Assembly (NCBI GenBank): GCA_036924285.1
Contig: JAYKYS010000010.1
Coordinates: 1,612,001-1,676,000, forward strand
Length of the DNA: 64,000 bases
Reading direction: 5' to 3'
Source of the DNA: Asterella californica
Lineage: Eukaryota; Streptophyta; Marchantiopsida; Marchantiales; Aytoniaceae
The position numbers were made by a program, and so were the translations under genes. Numbering within the stretch: position 1 is the stretch's first letter; each line of letters begins with the position of its first letter. The notes under the pieces were generated by a model that had not been told where the DNA came from, searched no databases, and saw only the letters and a list, made by a program, of their open reading frames with translations. Shown one piece after another: positions 47,213-59,706 of this stretch.

Positions 47213-47952
47213 TTATTGCTCTCCATCATTGCTTGAGAAGGTCCAGTCAGGACGGGGAGGAAGAGTGTGTAGCAGGCTCCTTGTCGCGTCACAGCCTGCT
47301 CGGAGCAACTCCGAGCAAGGTGGTACTGCTGATGATGCTGCCGCATGACCTACACCTCCCCTGCGCTCACAGTCAGGTACGCGACCTTCTATCCGGTGTA
47401 GATCAGAATTCTGTCTGATATACTATATACGGCAAAACGTAGACTAGCAGTTTACCAAACCTCACTGCAAAGGAAGCAGACTACCATGCAAACTGCATGT
47501 CAAGATTCTTGTTCTTTCCAAGTAAGACTGGTCATCTCCATGCACGCTTCTTTATGGTCCCACTAAGATCATCGTCTCCTTTTCCGGTATAAAATAATCT
47601 ACATCCTTTTGGAGGATAAACCAGATGAAAAGACAATAAGACATTGTGATGTGAGCTGCTGAGACACCTCGGTTACACACGTGATGGCAATGGTTATGAA
47701 GTAAGCCTCCCCAAACACTGTTAGTGCTGGAAAAATACAAATGGTATGGAACAGTTTACCTCGAAGACCACGAGGAACGACTGTGGCCTTGGAAGACCTG
47801 TTCCTGAACAGTGGGTTTGCGTGGCAAAACTTTGGAACTTGAGCAATGCCAGTATTGCCGTTTTCTACAATTCCAAGATTCAGTCTGAAGGTGATCACTA
47901 AAGTGCAAGCGTTAAAAGTAGCCGGTAAACCGGCGGAAGAAAATCTCCTCAT
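47213..47952 (-). CDS. Hypothetical small protein with possible transit peptide
   Basis: An ATG at 47952 begins MRRFSSAGLPATFNACTL, and the frame runs to a consensus donor (CGAG|GTAAAC, exon low end 47760). The N-terminus is rich in Arg, Ser and Ala and hydroxylated residues, like an organellar targeting peptide. A second exon, from 47349 after GGTGTAG, joins in phase and ends at TAA 47213-47215 (SLLHTLPPRPDWTFSSNDG). The total is about 109 residues. I do not recognise it. The acceptor is weak and there is no homology evidence, so this is a tentative model between CDC14 and the splicing factor on the same strand. Confidence 0.3.
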
Positions 47953-48784
47953 GCCAATACTGTACGTCTTCCCGCACCTCTCTTTTCTGGCGTGCGGTCC
48001 AACCTAACCGTTTCACACGATAATCCGCTTCCCGCGTGCAGTTTACACCATGGATGCACACGAGTGCATTGAAAGACCATAAATTGGCGGAGAGACAAAT
48101 TCACGAAACCTTACTGATGTCTTACACATGTCGATATCCTAGAGGAGAGAACAGACTATACCAATCAACGTGAGGGCAACTTGATGCCAGTGACTGACAG
48201 GGCCCACAACATACCTCCATCAAACTACTGTACAGTAACTTTGCATGAAGTGGATCGATCCCAGAGAAACACAGAAGGTCATCATTAATGGGTGCCCATT
48301 AGACACACGTTGACAAGAGCAGGATAAACTTGCATCATTCAGGAACACCAATGACGACGCGTGATGCTGACAGAAATGATGCTCTGCAGATGGACTGCAA
48401 CGTCCCCTGCGTGTGCAATCTTGAAGGCCCTTTGACCGGTTCTCAGGAACACGGCCCGCGGCACATCACCTGCAGTATGTGACGACGGGATAACTCTTGA
48501 TTACTAAATATGTGGACCCACTGTACCGTATGATCTCTTCCTTTACGACGGAAGCCCGTCCAAGAAGGCCAACAGATACATGCAAATATGAACAGCAGAG
48601 ACCGAAGGCAGTCAGACGGCTTACAAAAGATTTGCACTCCCAAGCGACAGATCAAAGAGGACCTCTGTATCAAGAGTTGCAGAAGAATACACTGCTACAG
48701 TACAGAGGTGTACTTCACAAACTTCGCGGAAAGAGTTGGCCATATATACTCAGCGCTCATTTCGGACTTGCATTGCCAATCGCG

Positions 48785-51700
48785 TCACTGATAAATATCA
48801 ACATCAGGCCTCCATCTGTCACTTTGCAAAATCTCATCATCTGCACTGTCATGCCTAGGCTTCTCACAACGTAATATCATTTTGCCGTCTGGCTGTCGTC
48901 GCTTGTGCTCACTCCTAGAATTCTTTTCATTCTTATCAATTTCAGCGTCACTCGAATCACCTTCCAGACGCCTGCTATGCCTTTCGCTCCCTCGTCTTGA
49001 CTTCGATCGACCTCTGTTTGCAGGTTCTCGCTTTCGACTTTTTCTCTCTGATTCGTCTTCAGTTTCAGAAGCGCGCTTGGCAGTTTCGTCATTCTTCCCT
49101 GGAGATCCACTGCTACATCTGTCTTTCATACCTTTGTGTCCGTTAGACAACCGGTAGTCGTGTATCTGTACATCTCTTGAACGACTTTTGGTGGGAAGTC
49201 TGTGGGAACTTTCATGTTCAGGTGTTGTACATCTCTTCCTTTTCCTATGGCTTTGACGAAAATGTTCATCAGCATCATGACCATCTACTTCATGATCTCT
49301 TCCGTACTTCAATTCCTTATCTGTATAATCCAACCCATCACTATCCCTCGGAGCCCGTTTGTCTTGACTTGTATCAACATCATAATATACACTATTACGG
49401 TGGTACCTTCTACCCTTCTCCTGAAAACCTCCAGAAGTTCGGCTCCTATTTGCTTCACCCACCGATCCATGACTGGATCGTTGATGCCCGCTGCGCGTCT
49501 TGCGGCGAGAAGTGCTTTCAAGATCATCGGAGCTAGACTGATAACTGTTATCACGACTCCTGTGCCGCCTACGCTCTCGATGCCTCGTGGGATGTTCAGA
49601 AGCATCGACCCTTGAGTTTGAATACCTATCTTTGCTCCCATGTCCTCGTTCAGAATTCCGATCCTTCTTGGAAGACCTGTCACTTTTACGAGGATCGTCA
49701 TAGTAACTATCATAATCTTCCCTGTGATCCCGTTCGTAACCAAAAAGCTTCGCCATCTTTACAACCCAGTACCGAGGGGGAGGACTGTCCCAATCAGCCC
49801 AGTCATACTCGCCTCTGGGATTGCCGAAACAGTGAAGAAAGTTGCAAGCACTTCCATGTGAGCACGGCTGTCACAGAAAACGATGTAAACGAATGTTAAT
49901 CAAGACGATACAGGTGACTGAGCCACAACTTTGGATGTTTTCAAGATGTACAAACACTTGAAAACATTTGTACATTCAAGTGTTTTCGAAAGTCCAAACA
50001 TTCATAACTAATGGTTGCAGCGTGCTTCAGTCCAGTACCCTGTGATGACCTTTCATGTACTCCCCGCAAAGAGCAACTCTCCATCTTGTGACTCCAACAA
50101 ATTCACAGGTTATCTGATATTCAAAGCAGGGCCAAAGTAACGTAAACTGATATCCACAATAAAGCAAGTTACAGGAAACATGGAGTGTGATGAAAAATGA
50201 ACTACATATCGGTTTTTTAGCGTTCGAACTGCTTATGTACCACTCAGAGCACCCTCTCTGACTGAGAAGGCAGAAAGCAAAAGAACTAAGTAACTGTCTT
50301 GTCTGACAGGAAGGACGTCTACCATTAGTCCTCGCACTGCACATTGTAAGTACGTGTTGTCTAGATAAGGGTCAACATAGGTCAATGAGGTACCAAAAAT
50401 GCCTACACAGACCTGCTTTCCAGCATAAAAGCGACCGTTCAGAGCATTGTAGGCAGCTTGAGCACCAGCCTCTGTTTGGTAGTGGACATACACGTTGCCA
50501 CGCAAATGAGATGATCCATTCTTGCACACCTGTAGAATACTTCAAAGTCAATGACTAACTCGAAACTGTTTAACAGCTTGGAGGTATGAAACGTTATAAG
50601 ACAAGCAAAGCAGCACAGAGGCAGAGACATCCTACATGAGAAGAATACCATACCTTGAAATTCACCAATTCCCCAAATTGGAGGAACTCAGAATGCACAT
50701 CTTCATAGAATTCCTCAAACTGCTCAGCAATCTCCTCGTCACTATGCTGTCATGCATTCAGCAGCCACACAAACCATGTAATGGCCATTGAAGCCTTACA
50801 CCAAGGCGAAAGGTGGAACTTCTCCGCAATGAAGACAGCCATATCCTACACGTACTTGTCAAGGATAACTGGCTGCTACTGAACAAGACACAACAGCATA
50901 CAGTCCAGACAGATGGCTAGTGACTTTCACCAAAGACTTACAGCCCTCTAAACTTAATTCGCTAGGCATGCTACTGCACTTCTAACGACCAAAACGAATT
51001 TGTCCTACTGCCTGCATGTCGACGTGATGATAATGTCTCCGTAGGCAGTTAACAAACATACAGAGAATCCAAACACGCTGAGACCCATCCGCGGAACTCT
51101 AAGATCGATCCAGCAGATGGCGGGAAGAACTGACATGACGTTTATCCTTCATCGTTAATTCTAAATCCTCCATAAAAGTGCTGTGAAACCCACAACTGAT
51201 GAGCAGGATACATAAGCGCTGATTGCTTTCCCTTCATCCGGACGCCAAAAGAACTTCCGACCTTCCTCGGAAGCGCTTGTAAAAGCGAGACTCTGAAGGA
51301 CCTTTGTCAAGCAAGAAAGGTTCGACGAGCTTTTGCAGCCGAGTGTTGAAGGACATCGTCAAAGGTAGTGTTAGGAGGGATGAAGCTAGTGAGAAGAATT
51401 TTCTGATGAACACCGGAAATCTTTGCTGGAGCTCCTGGGAACCTAGCCAGTGAACTGTTTCATCTAAACCCAGGCCATCCAGGTCACAACATTGAGAAAC
51501 AGCTCTTCCAGATATAAATTCTAAAGTGATGCATCAGAGTATGCACGGAACGAACCTCTAGACCCTCGTCATGATCCCAACTGAGACCAGGACCTGTGTA
51601 CATATTCCTCACGAGCAGCGTAAAAGATTGGTCTGGATACACATGTACTCTACTGCAACGGGTCCCAAATCTGCATACTCCTGTCTTGATATGAAATGGA

Positions 51701-53062
51701 CAGTGAGTCTTGTCCTGCAAAACAAAGATACAGTTGCCTGAGAACTAAATCAGTGGTTACGGGGTTGGGTAAAAGAGAAACATCAATCTACTTGTGTTAA
51801 CGCGGAATTCGCTTCTGTCAACTGGACTAGAGAAAATAGGGATCGTATTGGCCACCTGCTCTGTGCCAAATATGGGATTCTGTTCAGCTGCATCAGGCGT
51901 TGAAGGTGGGGGGAACTTATGTGCTGCAAATGCTGTACTCTGAGGTGGCAACGGATTTGATGTCGACAGGTCGGCATTCTGTAGCAGGCAGTCCTGGAAG
52001 TTAAAACTCAAGGCAGTTAAAGTTCACGGTTATGCACTAGACCAAAGAAAGAAAATTCGCCGCGGTGCTGATGAGGCCTGTCCTCAACCATCACACTATG
52101 TTTCCTGTTCCAGCTAGCGTCACTGAAGCTCCTCACCTTGGTAAGTCGTAGTTCAGCTAGTTCAGCAGGCACCTTCACTCGTTTTTTCCTGACAATAATC
52201 TCGTTACCCTGCCATATAATTTCTGCAGGTCCATCATCTTCCACATACCTCCAGTTTTCCTCTCCATCCTCTTGTGCATTCCTTTCCTGCTCCTGCAACT
52301 AGTCGCGACGTCGTTCAGATTAGCTGTAAGCATGTACTTGCAGAATTCATCAGTGGGTGCAACTCAGAAAGTGTGTCCCATTTCCAAGTTGGTTGTACGA
52401 CTGACAGCGACACTTTCATGGAAATTGCTAGGGAGAAGCTGAGAGAGATTTGATCTGAGAAGGAAGGCTACATTCAACCTCAAACATAAAATGTTCGCTT
52501 TATACAATGACCCTAGGGCACTGACCTTTTCCAAGAGCTCTGCTTGTCTCCGTTCAAATTCCTCTTGAGCTTTCTTCTCGTGCTCCTGAAACAATCTCTC
52601 TTGCTTCTCGTGCTCTAGCCTCTCATTCTCCAGTTGTTCAGCTTCAAGTTTCTCATCCTCCTGAATTTTCAATTGTTCCGCGGGATCTTGTGATCGAGCC
52701 AATTGTTGTAATCTTTCCTTCTCCGCTGCTTCTTGCCGAATTTGTTTCCTCCGTAACTTCTTGAGATTTTTCCGTTTCTCCTTCCGACTCAAAGACAATA
52801 CGCTTTTAAGTGCGGGTTCGGAAATCGATGTTTGGTTTTTGTCATGCCATTCTCCTCGACGTGTCAGAGCATGTGATACTTCTGCACAAGTCACATGTTG
52901 TTCTAAACTACCAACAATTCGATGTTCAACTTCAGAGTTTTCGCATTCAGTCTGCAAAGATGAACATTCATCTGCAGTACAGCCTGTCTTCGCACATTTC
53001 AACGCCTCGAGCTGACACCCTCCACGGTCGACAGAGACTGCACCAGACAGAACACCTTCCAT
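48785..53062 (-). CDS. U2AF35-related splicing factor (ZRSR2/Urp, CCCH zinc finger and UHM)
   Basis: Eight in-frame exons: 53062-52526, 52292-52137, 51993-51856, 51714-51556, 50746-50654, 50529-50413, 50113-50039 and 49867-48785, giving about 785 residues. In order: a charged coiled coil ([20 protein letters not shown] to ELLEK), the plant signature [20 protein letters not shown], zinc finger 1 ([20 protein letters not shown]), a U2AF-homology RRM ([27 protein letters not shown]), and zinc finger 2 (ALCGEYMK with [12 protein letters not shown]). A long Arg/Ser/Asp/His-rich tail ends [12 protein letters not shown]. The family recognises 3' splice sites and is needed mainly for U12-type introns. 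The order and the RWRP ending match the plant orthologue (Arabidopsis At1g10320 type). ATG 53062 is the first Met in the exon. An in-frame stretch reaches back to an acceptor-like CTATAG, so an upstream exon is possible. Confidence 0.95.
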
Positions 53063-53099
53063 AGAATGTCGGCACTCGTTGAGTCGACCCTATAGAGTG

Positions 53100-54500
53100 A
53101 GATTCTAATTAAAAGCAATTTTCTTTTTTGACAAATTCAGCAACTGTCTATCTATCAGTCGCACAGATTCACTTTACGGTGTGAAAATCAACGCAACTGA
53201 CAGACTGACCCGAACTCAAGCCAATATATGGCATGTTCCATCATCGCAGAACATTCAAGCGAGGAGATACGAAATTCCGGCGACAGAAGAAAGAGTTGAT
53301 TCAATCCTCAGAGCGATCGATCGACTCCAAACGATTCCAAACTCCGTTTTCAAATCTCACCCTCGGATTACCTCTTTCCAAACTCCTAGTTATACTGGTG
53401 TGTAGAACACAAAAATCAAGCTATCTGCTCGGGAACGCGTTGACCGTCATTTGAACTGGACAGATGAAACCCCAACCCTACGACTCTACGAGCGGGCTAT
53501 CCCTGTGTTTGCACTATGCGTGCTCGTACAGTCTTTTCCTCGTACAGGTTTGTATGTGTTGGTTTTCTTATTTTCTTATTTTTATTCCGTTTTTAAGTAC
53601 CTGTAGGTACAATATGTTCTACACTAAACAAGTTCGTTTCTCCTGAATATACCGTGCCTTTAAACCCCTGGTGCCCCTAGAAATAGTTCTGGTTACCAGC
53701 AGTCCTTCATTTTGCGGGTTCACACTCTACGAGTGAGGAATTCAACCGGTAAACCTAAAATGATTTTACTGAAAAAGAATTTAGTGCAATAGTCAAATCT
53801 GTCGACAAAAGATTTAATCCAAAGCAGTCTAGTAACTTTACAATCTAGAGTTCATTTCAGAAGAAACTTTGCTGCATCGATAGAGAAATGATCACACAAA
53901 ATATTCTAGTTTCTTGGAACAAAACAGAATATTTTCTCTCCCCAAAAGTACACAGGGACAAACAAAAATTCGTTTTTTTATTTTTATACCCGCACTTGGG
54001 GTTTAATACGTTTCTTGGACTTGAGCTAAGCTTTTCTTAACACTACATGATTTTATAACCTCCTTGACTGACAACACCAGGTCAGAATGTAACATCATCA
54101 TCTAAACGAGAGTTGTGCATGTTATCTGTATCAAATGTTCAATTCTAAATGACTTTACACAAATCATCAATCTTTGTAATCTATTACTTGTCTTGTGTAA
54201 TGTTTTCACCTACAGATGAACTTGCTGTTGCTAATCAAAGATGCATTCAAATATACCATCTTAAGAAGAATAAATCAAATCCAACAAATATATTAGAGGT
54301 GCGATAAAATAAATTTCTCTCCTTTCTCCGCTACTGCAGTACTCGCTACACTACCTGTTGAGAGGGAATGCAGTTTATTTATTTGCGCTATTATATAGAG
54401 CCATTGGAATCGATATGAAACTTTACATTTTTTACGGGGAAGTAAACAGAAATATCAGATAGAGTGGAGTAAAGAAATAGTACGGTAGATTGTTCTCTCT
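53100..54500. other. No gene recognised; upstream of the splicing factor
   Basis: 53.1-53.65 kb probably holds the promoter and 5' UTR of the gene to the left. 53.7-54.4 kb is AT-rich with no frame of note. Confidence 0.45.
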
Positions 54501-54504
54501 CTCG

Positions 54505-54690
54505 TAGATCGGTAGCTGAGATGGTTGAGTTCCAGACCTCTAAGTGAAAGGTCTGGGGTTCAAACCTTCCTGCTCTCGGTTGGAAGTGCAACAAAGTCGT
54601 TGTCGTGTGAAACTGGTCCAAGTACGCTGTGGTTACCCACAAAGGACAGTCCAATGCCCCTTGAAGAAATAAACGGACAAGATAAAACAT
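54505..54690 (+). mobile_element. tRNA-derived SINE, plus orientation
   Basis: A box GGTAGCTGAGATGGTTGAG at 54511-54529 and a perfect B box GGTTCAAACC at 54557-54566, the spacing of an RNA polymerase III promoter. A tRNA-unrelated body follows, ending near CCCCTTGAAG. The acceptor and T-stem bases do not pair, so this is a SINE head and not a working tRNA. The A-to-B stretch aligns with the copy at 55045-55100. Confidence 0.65.
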
Positions 54691-55044
54691 TTTATTACGT
54701 AGTCTCAAAAACTCATTTAACATTCTTTTCTTCAATTCTTATACCTTCTTATGTAGACCTTCAAGCAATTCAGTTTGTTCACATAAGGAAGGAAGGGTCT
54801 CATTAAGCAGTACTTGAAAAAGATTTGGGAATAAAAAGTAGTTACTGATTCAATCTTAATAAAATTGAGTAGTATATACTTGAAATAAATAATCTTTAAT
54901 ATCAAACTATAAATGAGAAATATTATTACTTGTCCCTTGGGATCCTCGCGGACCATGGTACTCTCCATATGAGTCCTTCACAACCAGACTCAGACCAGAA
55001 GTTTCGTTAATAATTTGCAATGCATGTATACAACTGTACCCACA

Positions 55045-55100
55045 AAAGATTAAACCCACGACTTTCTTTTGGAGGACTGTAGACTAAACCACTTGGGATA
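55045..55100 (-). mobile_element. tRNA-derived SINE head, minus orientation
   Basis: On the minus strand, CAAGTGGTTTAGTCTACAG is the A-box region and GTGGGTTTAATCTTT a mutated B box. GGTT.AGT, CAG.CCTC, GAAAG and TGGGTT are shared with the plus-strand copy 500 bp to the left. The body and tail were not delimited. Confidence 0.5.
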
Positions 55101-55139
55101 GGTGTCCCAAGTGAGAAGTACTTTCTCTCGTGGGTTAAC

Positions 55140-57480
55140 ATGACATTGTTCGTTCCTCATATAAAACTAAATAAATAGTTTGTTTGACATATGTGTTATT
55201 GTGTTTATACTATTTATTTATCGTTATCTTTGAGTCAATAATGTATCAATAAAAAGTTGGAAATTTAATTTCAGAAGAAACGCGTAATGTCTAAGAGTCA
55301 ATTTTATTCTTACATGTATTTGAGATCTACGAAAGGATATCTGCAACTATAAACTTAAATTTAAATAGAATAAGGTATATATAATTACAGCTCGTTTGAC
55401 AGTGTTCTAGGAGATTTACACCAAGTAAAACCCTTGAAGTACGAAGGTCCTACCCTACGGAACTCTGATAGTTTCCTTGTTTTGTTATTGTTTCATCTCC
55501 TTTCTGATAAAACTGCAATTTACACCAGGTCCTGTAGGACAGTCACTTAAAAGGAGCCGGAAAAATATGAATGATAAGCTATAGATCTCGAGCAAACTTT
55601 AATTTGTGCTAAAAATAGTTTTCTTTCAGTATTTAACTTACCGTTCATTTTTTGAGTCCGAAATTTAGGACGGAGGCATGAATTACTAAGTTAACAAATA
55701 TTTACAGCACTTCCATAATCCAAAACAACAATCAAATACTCAAAATATAAAATATGACGACAAAACAAACTCACAAAAGAGAGAAGGAACAACATCGATA
55801 ATAAACAAAAGTAGAACAATTTATCATATTTTTTGTCAATCAAAAGAAAATAATAATTTAATGGATAATAATCATCAAACTTTGATTTTTATTGTACCAA
55901 AAAGAACCAAAAAATTTATACTAATTGAGGTAGCTTCCTTTAGTGCTTATATAAATTAAAGTTGATTACTATAACCACCACAGTAAATTAATAATCAATT
56001 CCATCACTATAAACATATAAAACTAAAATTAAATTCCAATTCCAGTTACTATTCTATAATCACGATAGTAATAGCACTCAATTATTATATAATCTACTGA
56101 TAGCTGAAAAGCTACTCGTCCCGCTCACAGAATCCTACGGGAAATTCCATTATTGTTAAAACTAAGCTTCTATCTCAATCCCCACAAAGAACAAATTTCA
56201 AGAGGTATAAACGCGTGCGATGAAATTTTACGGCGTACTTGAAGATTCACTGTGAACTACTCAAGTTATCACAGGAAACTTGATTACGATTGAAACGATT
56301 ATGCATTTCCCCTTCTTCCGAAGAGGGGGAAATGAATAATTGTTTAATTTAATACCTAACTCTTCTTGCTGGAAGAGTTAGTATTAAATTAAACGCTTCA
56401 GTAAAGTATTGTATTCACGAGTACAGTTTCTCGGTCTTGTATCTTATGAAGCGCGAGAGCAAAGCCAAGATTTATGGGTTTTCTCCTGCTCTCTCCGTGT
56501 TTCCAAGCTAACAAATAATGTTTATAAAATTTTTATATTTTTTATATTTATTTAATATATATATTTATTTAATATATATATATATCCCGATAACAATAAA
56601 CGAGCAAAAGTTTCCAGAGTTCATTTGGCATGCATATTCACCTCCTCCACTTCTTACGAATGAATCAAATACACAAGAGTCTAATTTATTGTCCAAAATC
56701 TAAGATGACAAATTAATGTCTACATTAAATTATAGTGAGTTTGTTAATAATCTCACACTCTTGTAGTTTAATAAGCGCGTCTTCCATGTAGATTTGATGG
56801 GTTATTTCTGGACCGCCTTGTAACTCTAAATCTGGTTATTATTTATTATTTATAGATTAAATTTGTTTTCACAGCTTAGTATCTCGGGGGACAACTCTCT
56901 GTATTTTATTAATAATAGTTGCGAGTAAACAGATTTTAATATCTGTATTTAAAATAAAAAAAGTCTTTAATTTCTCGAGAAAAAAGCATGTGTCATTTTG
57001 AGAGAGTTGAAGTCATTTCAAAATTCTTATACATAAAAGAAATCTAATAGTTATATAATTTTGTAGATTTTTCTACCGACTATCTCGTTTGACTTGCAAT
57101 TATTCCACAACCTAGCTCCATAGGGGTGTTGGGGATCTAAGGCACTCAGATTTCCCAGTCCCATGATACGTATTCTCAAGTGTTTCATGTGTACTCTCCG
57201 TTTCTCTGTGTCCTTGATAACAAAGATATTTAATCTGAATTAAATGCCTTCACTTGTGTAATCCCCGCACACATAAAGCAGCTAAGTGTGGGTTACTTCT
57301 TTCCTAGGGTTCCTTAGATACCTACACATCGCCGATTTTTCTTACGTGTTGATCAGAACACAAGTTTTCATGTGTTCAGTATAAGTTTAGTATTAAACAA
57401 AGTAACAGTTTTCTAAGTTTCTTTGGGTTATGTGTACATCAAAGAATTTCAGGTTGTAAAATCACTCAGCAAGGTTAGGG
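55140..57480. other. AT-rich spacer, no gene recognised
   Basis: It includes an alternating AT tract at about 56520-56586 and the hairpin at 56342-56394. No coding motif seen. Confidence 0.5.
56342..56394. repeat. Hairpin family member 2, 24-bp arms, 6-nt loop
   Basis: GTTTAATTTAATACCTAACT(CTTC), loop TTGCTG, then the reverse complement with one base missing. Same core as the hairpins at 35575 and 57875. Confidence 0.85.
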
Positions 57481-57485
57481 TCTCT

Positions 57486-58085
57486 ACCCAATAAGCATCC
57501 CCAACGGTTTTCTTCCGGACGAGCTTTGGGGGAAAGAGAAACGTAAATGCGGGTTGGCTCAGAGCCTTTCGAGATCTTTAGAGTTGTAAAGATTCAAAGT
57601 CCAAGAATGTACTCGCGTGATTTTCGACATCCCGCGCATGACATATTTCTCGGGATCAAATAACCATGTTCTGGATCTTTTGCTTTCTTTAATATATCGA
57701 TAATGATATAAGTGTTACATAAATATTTTAAATTAAGTGAAATAAAAATCAGTATGTTATTTAAATGTTAGTTGTTAGTTGTTCCAAGAACGTTGGAAAC
57801 TTTGTTAGAAGCGCTTCAGAGCTTACAAGTGCGGGAGGGTGCTGCACTAATCAGTTCATTCATAGATACATTGATTTATTAACTAACCCTTCCCGTTGGA
57901 AGGATTAGGTAATACATTAAGGTTGAATAAGCATACCCAAGAGTCTTCTGCCAGACAAGTGTTGGGAGAAGGAGAAACATAAATGCAGGTTGGCTGACAG
58001 CCTTCGAAGCCTTCAAGGTTGTAAATATTCTATGCTCCGAGAATGTAGTCGTCTTCTTCGGCATTTCTCGCATGTCATTTTCCTC
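57486..58085. repeat. Pair of diverged direct repeats of about 165 bp
   Basis: About 57486-57660 and 57924-58085 align: AATAAGCAT, GGGAAAGAGAAACGTAAATGC / GGAGAAGGAGAAACATAAATGC, GGTTGGCT, GAGTTGTAAAGATTC / AAGGTTGTAAATATTC, AAGAATGTA / GAGAATGTA. Spacing is about 435 bp. They may be remnants of two copies of one element, or LTR parts. Confidence 0.65.
57875..57919. repeat. Hairpin family member 3, GGAAGGATTAGGTAATA arm
   Basis: TTTATTAACTAACCCTTCC, loop CGTT, right arm GGAAGGATTAGGTAATACAT with two mismatches. It lies just before the second direct repeat of the preceding pair. Confidence 0.75.
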
Positions 58086-58399
58086 AAGACGTGAAGGGTG
58101 TCCGAGCGAAGAACAAAAAGTGGCTCCATGTGAAATTAGTTTCGTCCCAAAAAGCATTGTCAGCATTATCGCCGTGATGACCGGAAACCGCTCTTCGACG
58201 GCATTACTGAAGAGAAAGTTACGTCTTTTTCAAACGTCCGGACGCCGTTCTTCAACGACGTTACATGAAGAGAAACCGAACTTCACATCACGCTCGCTTT
58301 CATATCTCGATACTCCGCTCGTCCTCGCTTTTCTTGTTTGGATTGTCGCTGTTCGTTTTTTGATTCTTCTTGAAAATCACGATGACGACACAGGCTTCG

Positions 58400-58885
58400 T
58401 GCTTCTCCTTGTCTTCTGTTGTTGTCGTGCTCTCGATTTCTTTTGCTATTGCTTCGCTCGTTCTTTTCTTGCTTGTGTAGTTTTCTTTTCTTGCGATTGT
58501 CGTGGCACTCCAATTCTAATCGCTACTGCTTTTCTTCAGAGCTACTGTCGTCGAGATCGATGTTTCGCTACCGCCTTGAAGAGGATCATGTGTTCGTCTC
58601 AGACGTTTTGCTCGTATTCGTTGTTTCACAACGCGCTCTTGATTTATTTGTAATCGCTACTGCTTCCCTTCAGGGCTGTTGGAAGTACGTATCGCCATCG
58701 TGGACAAGGCCATGCCGTGTCAGACGTGCTGCTGCTATTCGTTGCTTCGCTGCCGTCTTTTGGAAGGATGGCGATACGTACTTCGTCACCTGCTTCAGGA
58801 GATGGGCATTTCATTCTGTGATATCGTCTCTTTCGTGACTATGTATTTCATTTTTTCATATCTTCTCTTGCTGTATTTGTTGTAG
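58400..58885. repeat. Low-complexity C/T-rich tract with internal repeats and an 18-bp inverted repeat
   Basis: ATCGCTACTGCTT(T/C)(T/C)CTTCAG recurs at about 58521 and 58651. GAAGTACGTATCGCCATC at 58682-58699 is the exact reverse complement of 58767-58784, loop 67 nt. Long frames here (58072-58653, 58419-58838) have odd composition (Cys, Phe, Leu) and are likely by-products of the repeats. Confidence 0.7.
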
Positions 58886-59552
58886 ATGCATACCGATTCC
58901 AGACACGAGGATGCGACCGATGATGACAGTCTTCAACTCTCAGCTTCAAATTGTAACGGTCTGCCTACTCCCGTCATGTTGCCCTCTAGTCCTCCTGTCT
59001 CTGACTTCTCGTCTTTCACTCCTGACAGTCTGCTGCCATTGCTGTCCATCCCTGCATCTCTTCTGCAGCCTATCGAGCCGTTTTGTCAACACGAAATCGA
59101 ATGATACAAGTGTGAAGTAGACCGATTTGTTGTACCATCGATTCTTCTTCCGTATCCGTTGCTGCCCTCTGGATTACTGTCATTCTCCGAAGCTCAGTTA
59201 TACCTCACTAGAATTTACGTATACATTGATATTCGCTTTGCTTCAAACCATCAGAGTTCCTGCTTCCTGACTTAGACTATGTGAAAATTTCTTATGCTTT
59301 TTCGGGATCTACTGAGTGTTTCCAGTGTGTAATAGGACCATACTTATATATCGAGTCGAAAGACTTGTGGCTCATCTTCAAGGACTGTCGATCCGTTTAC
59401 TTCTACTATCCAAAATTCATTAGAAATCAAGAGAAAACCAATCTCATGAAGTCTATCGTTTCGTCAATTTGCAGAGAGAAGTCGTTGAGTTGTGTCTGCA
59501 AAGCAATAAACTGTAGAGTTTACAGAATAGGTTACAAGCTGGTTTTCTCCTG

Positions 59553-59706
59553 TGCTCTGGGTTCCATATCTCTAATGGAAAAATATAGTTTTAACTTTTG
59601 CTAAGGACTCCATACCTCTCATGGAAATATATACTTCCAACTTCTGCTGAGGGCTCCATACCCCTCACAGAAATAAATAGTTTCAACTTGTGCTCAGGGC
59701 TTAAAG
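59553..59706. repeat. 46-bp tandem repeat, three full copies
   Basis: Units start at 59553, 59599 and 59645 (TGCTNWGGRNTCCATAYCYCT...), with a partial fourth at 59691. Divergence is about 20 percent. Confidence 0.9.

Noticed and set aside
49177..49899. Long plus-strand open frames opposite the splicing factor
   Set aside because: They are antisense shadows of the Arg/Ser/Asp-rich tail, which has few codons that read as stops in reverse.
54505..54580. A functional tRNA gene
   Set aside because: A and B boxes are good, but the acceptor and T stems do not pair and a related decayed copy lies 500 bp away, so it is a SINE head.
54391..54735. A 114-codon minus-strand frame
   Set aside because: It overlaps the SINE. 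PQTFHLEVWNSTISATDL is a typical translation of tRNA-like sequence read in reverse.
58072..58838. Frames rich in Cys, Phe and Leu as a membrane protein
   Set aside because: Composition follows from C/T-rich internal repeats; no start context, splice sites or family match.
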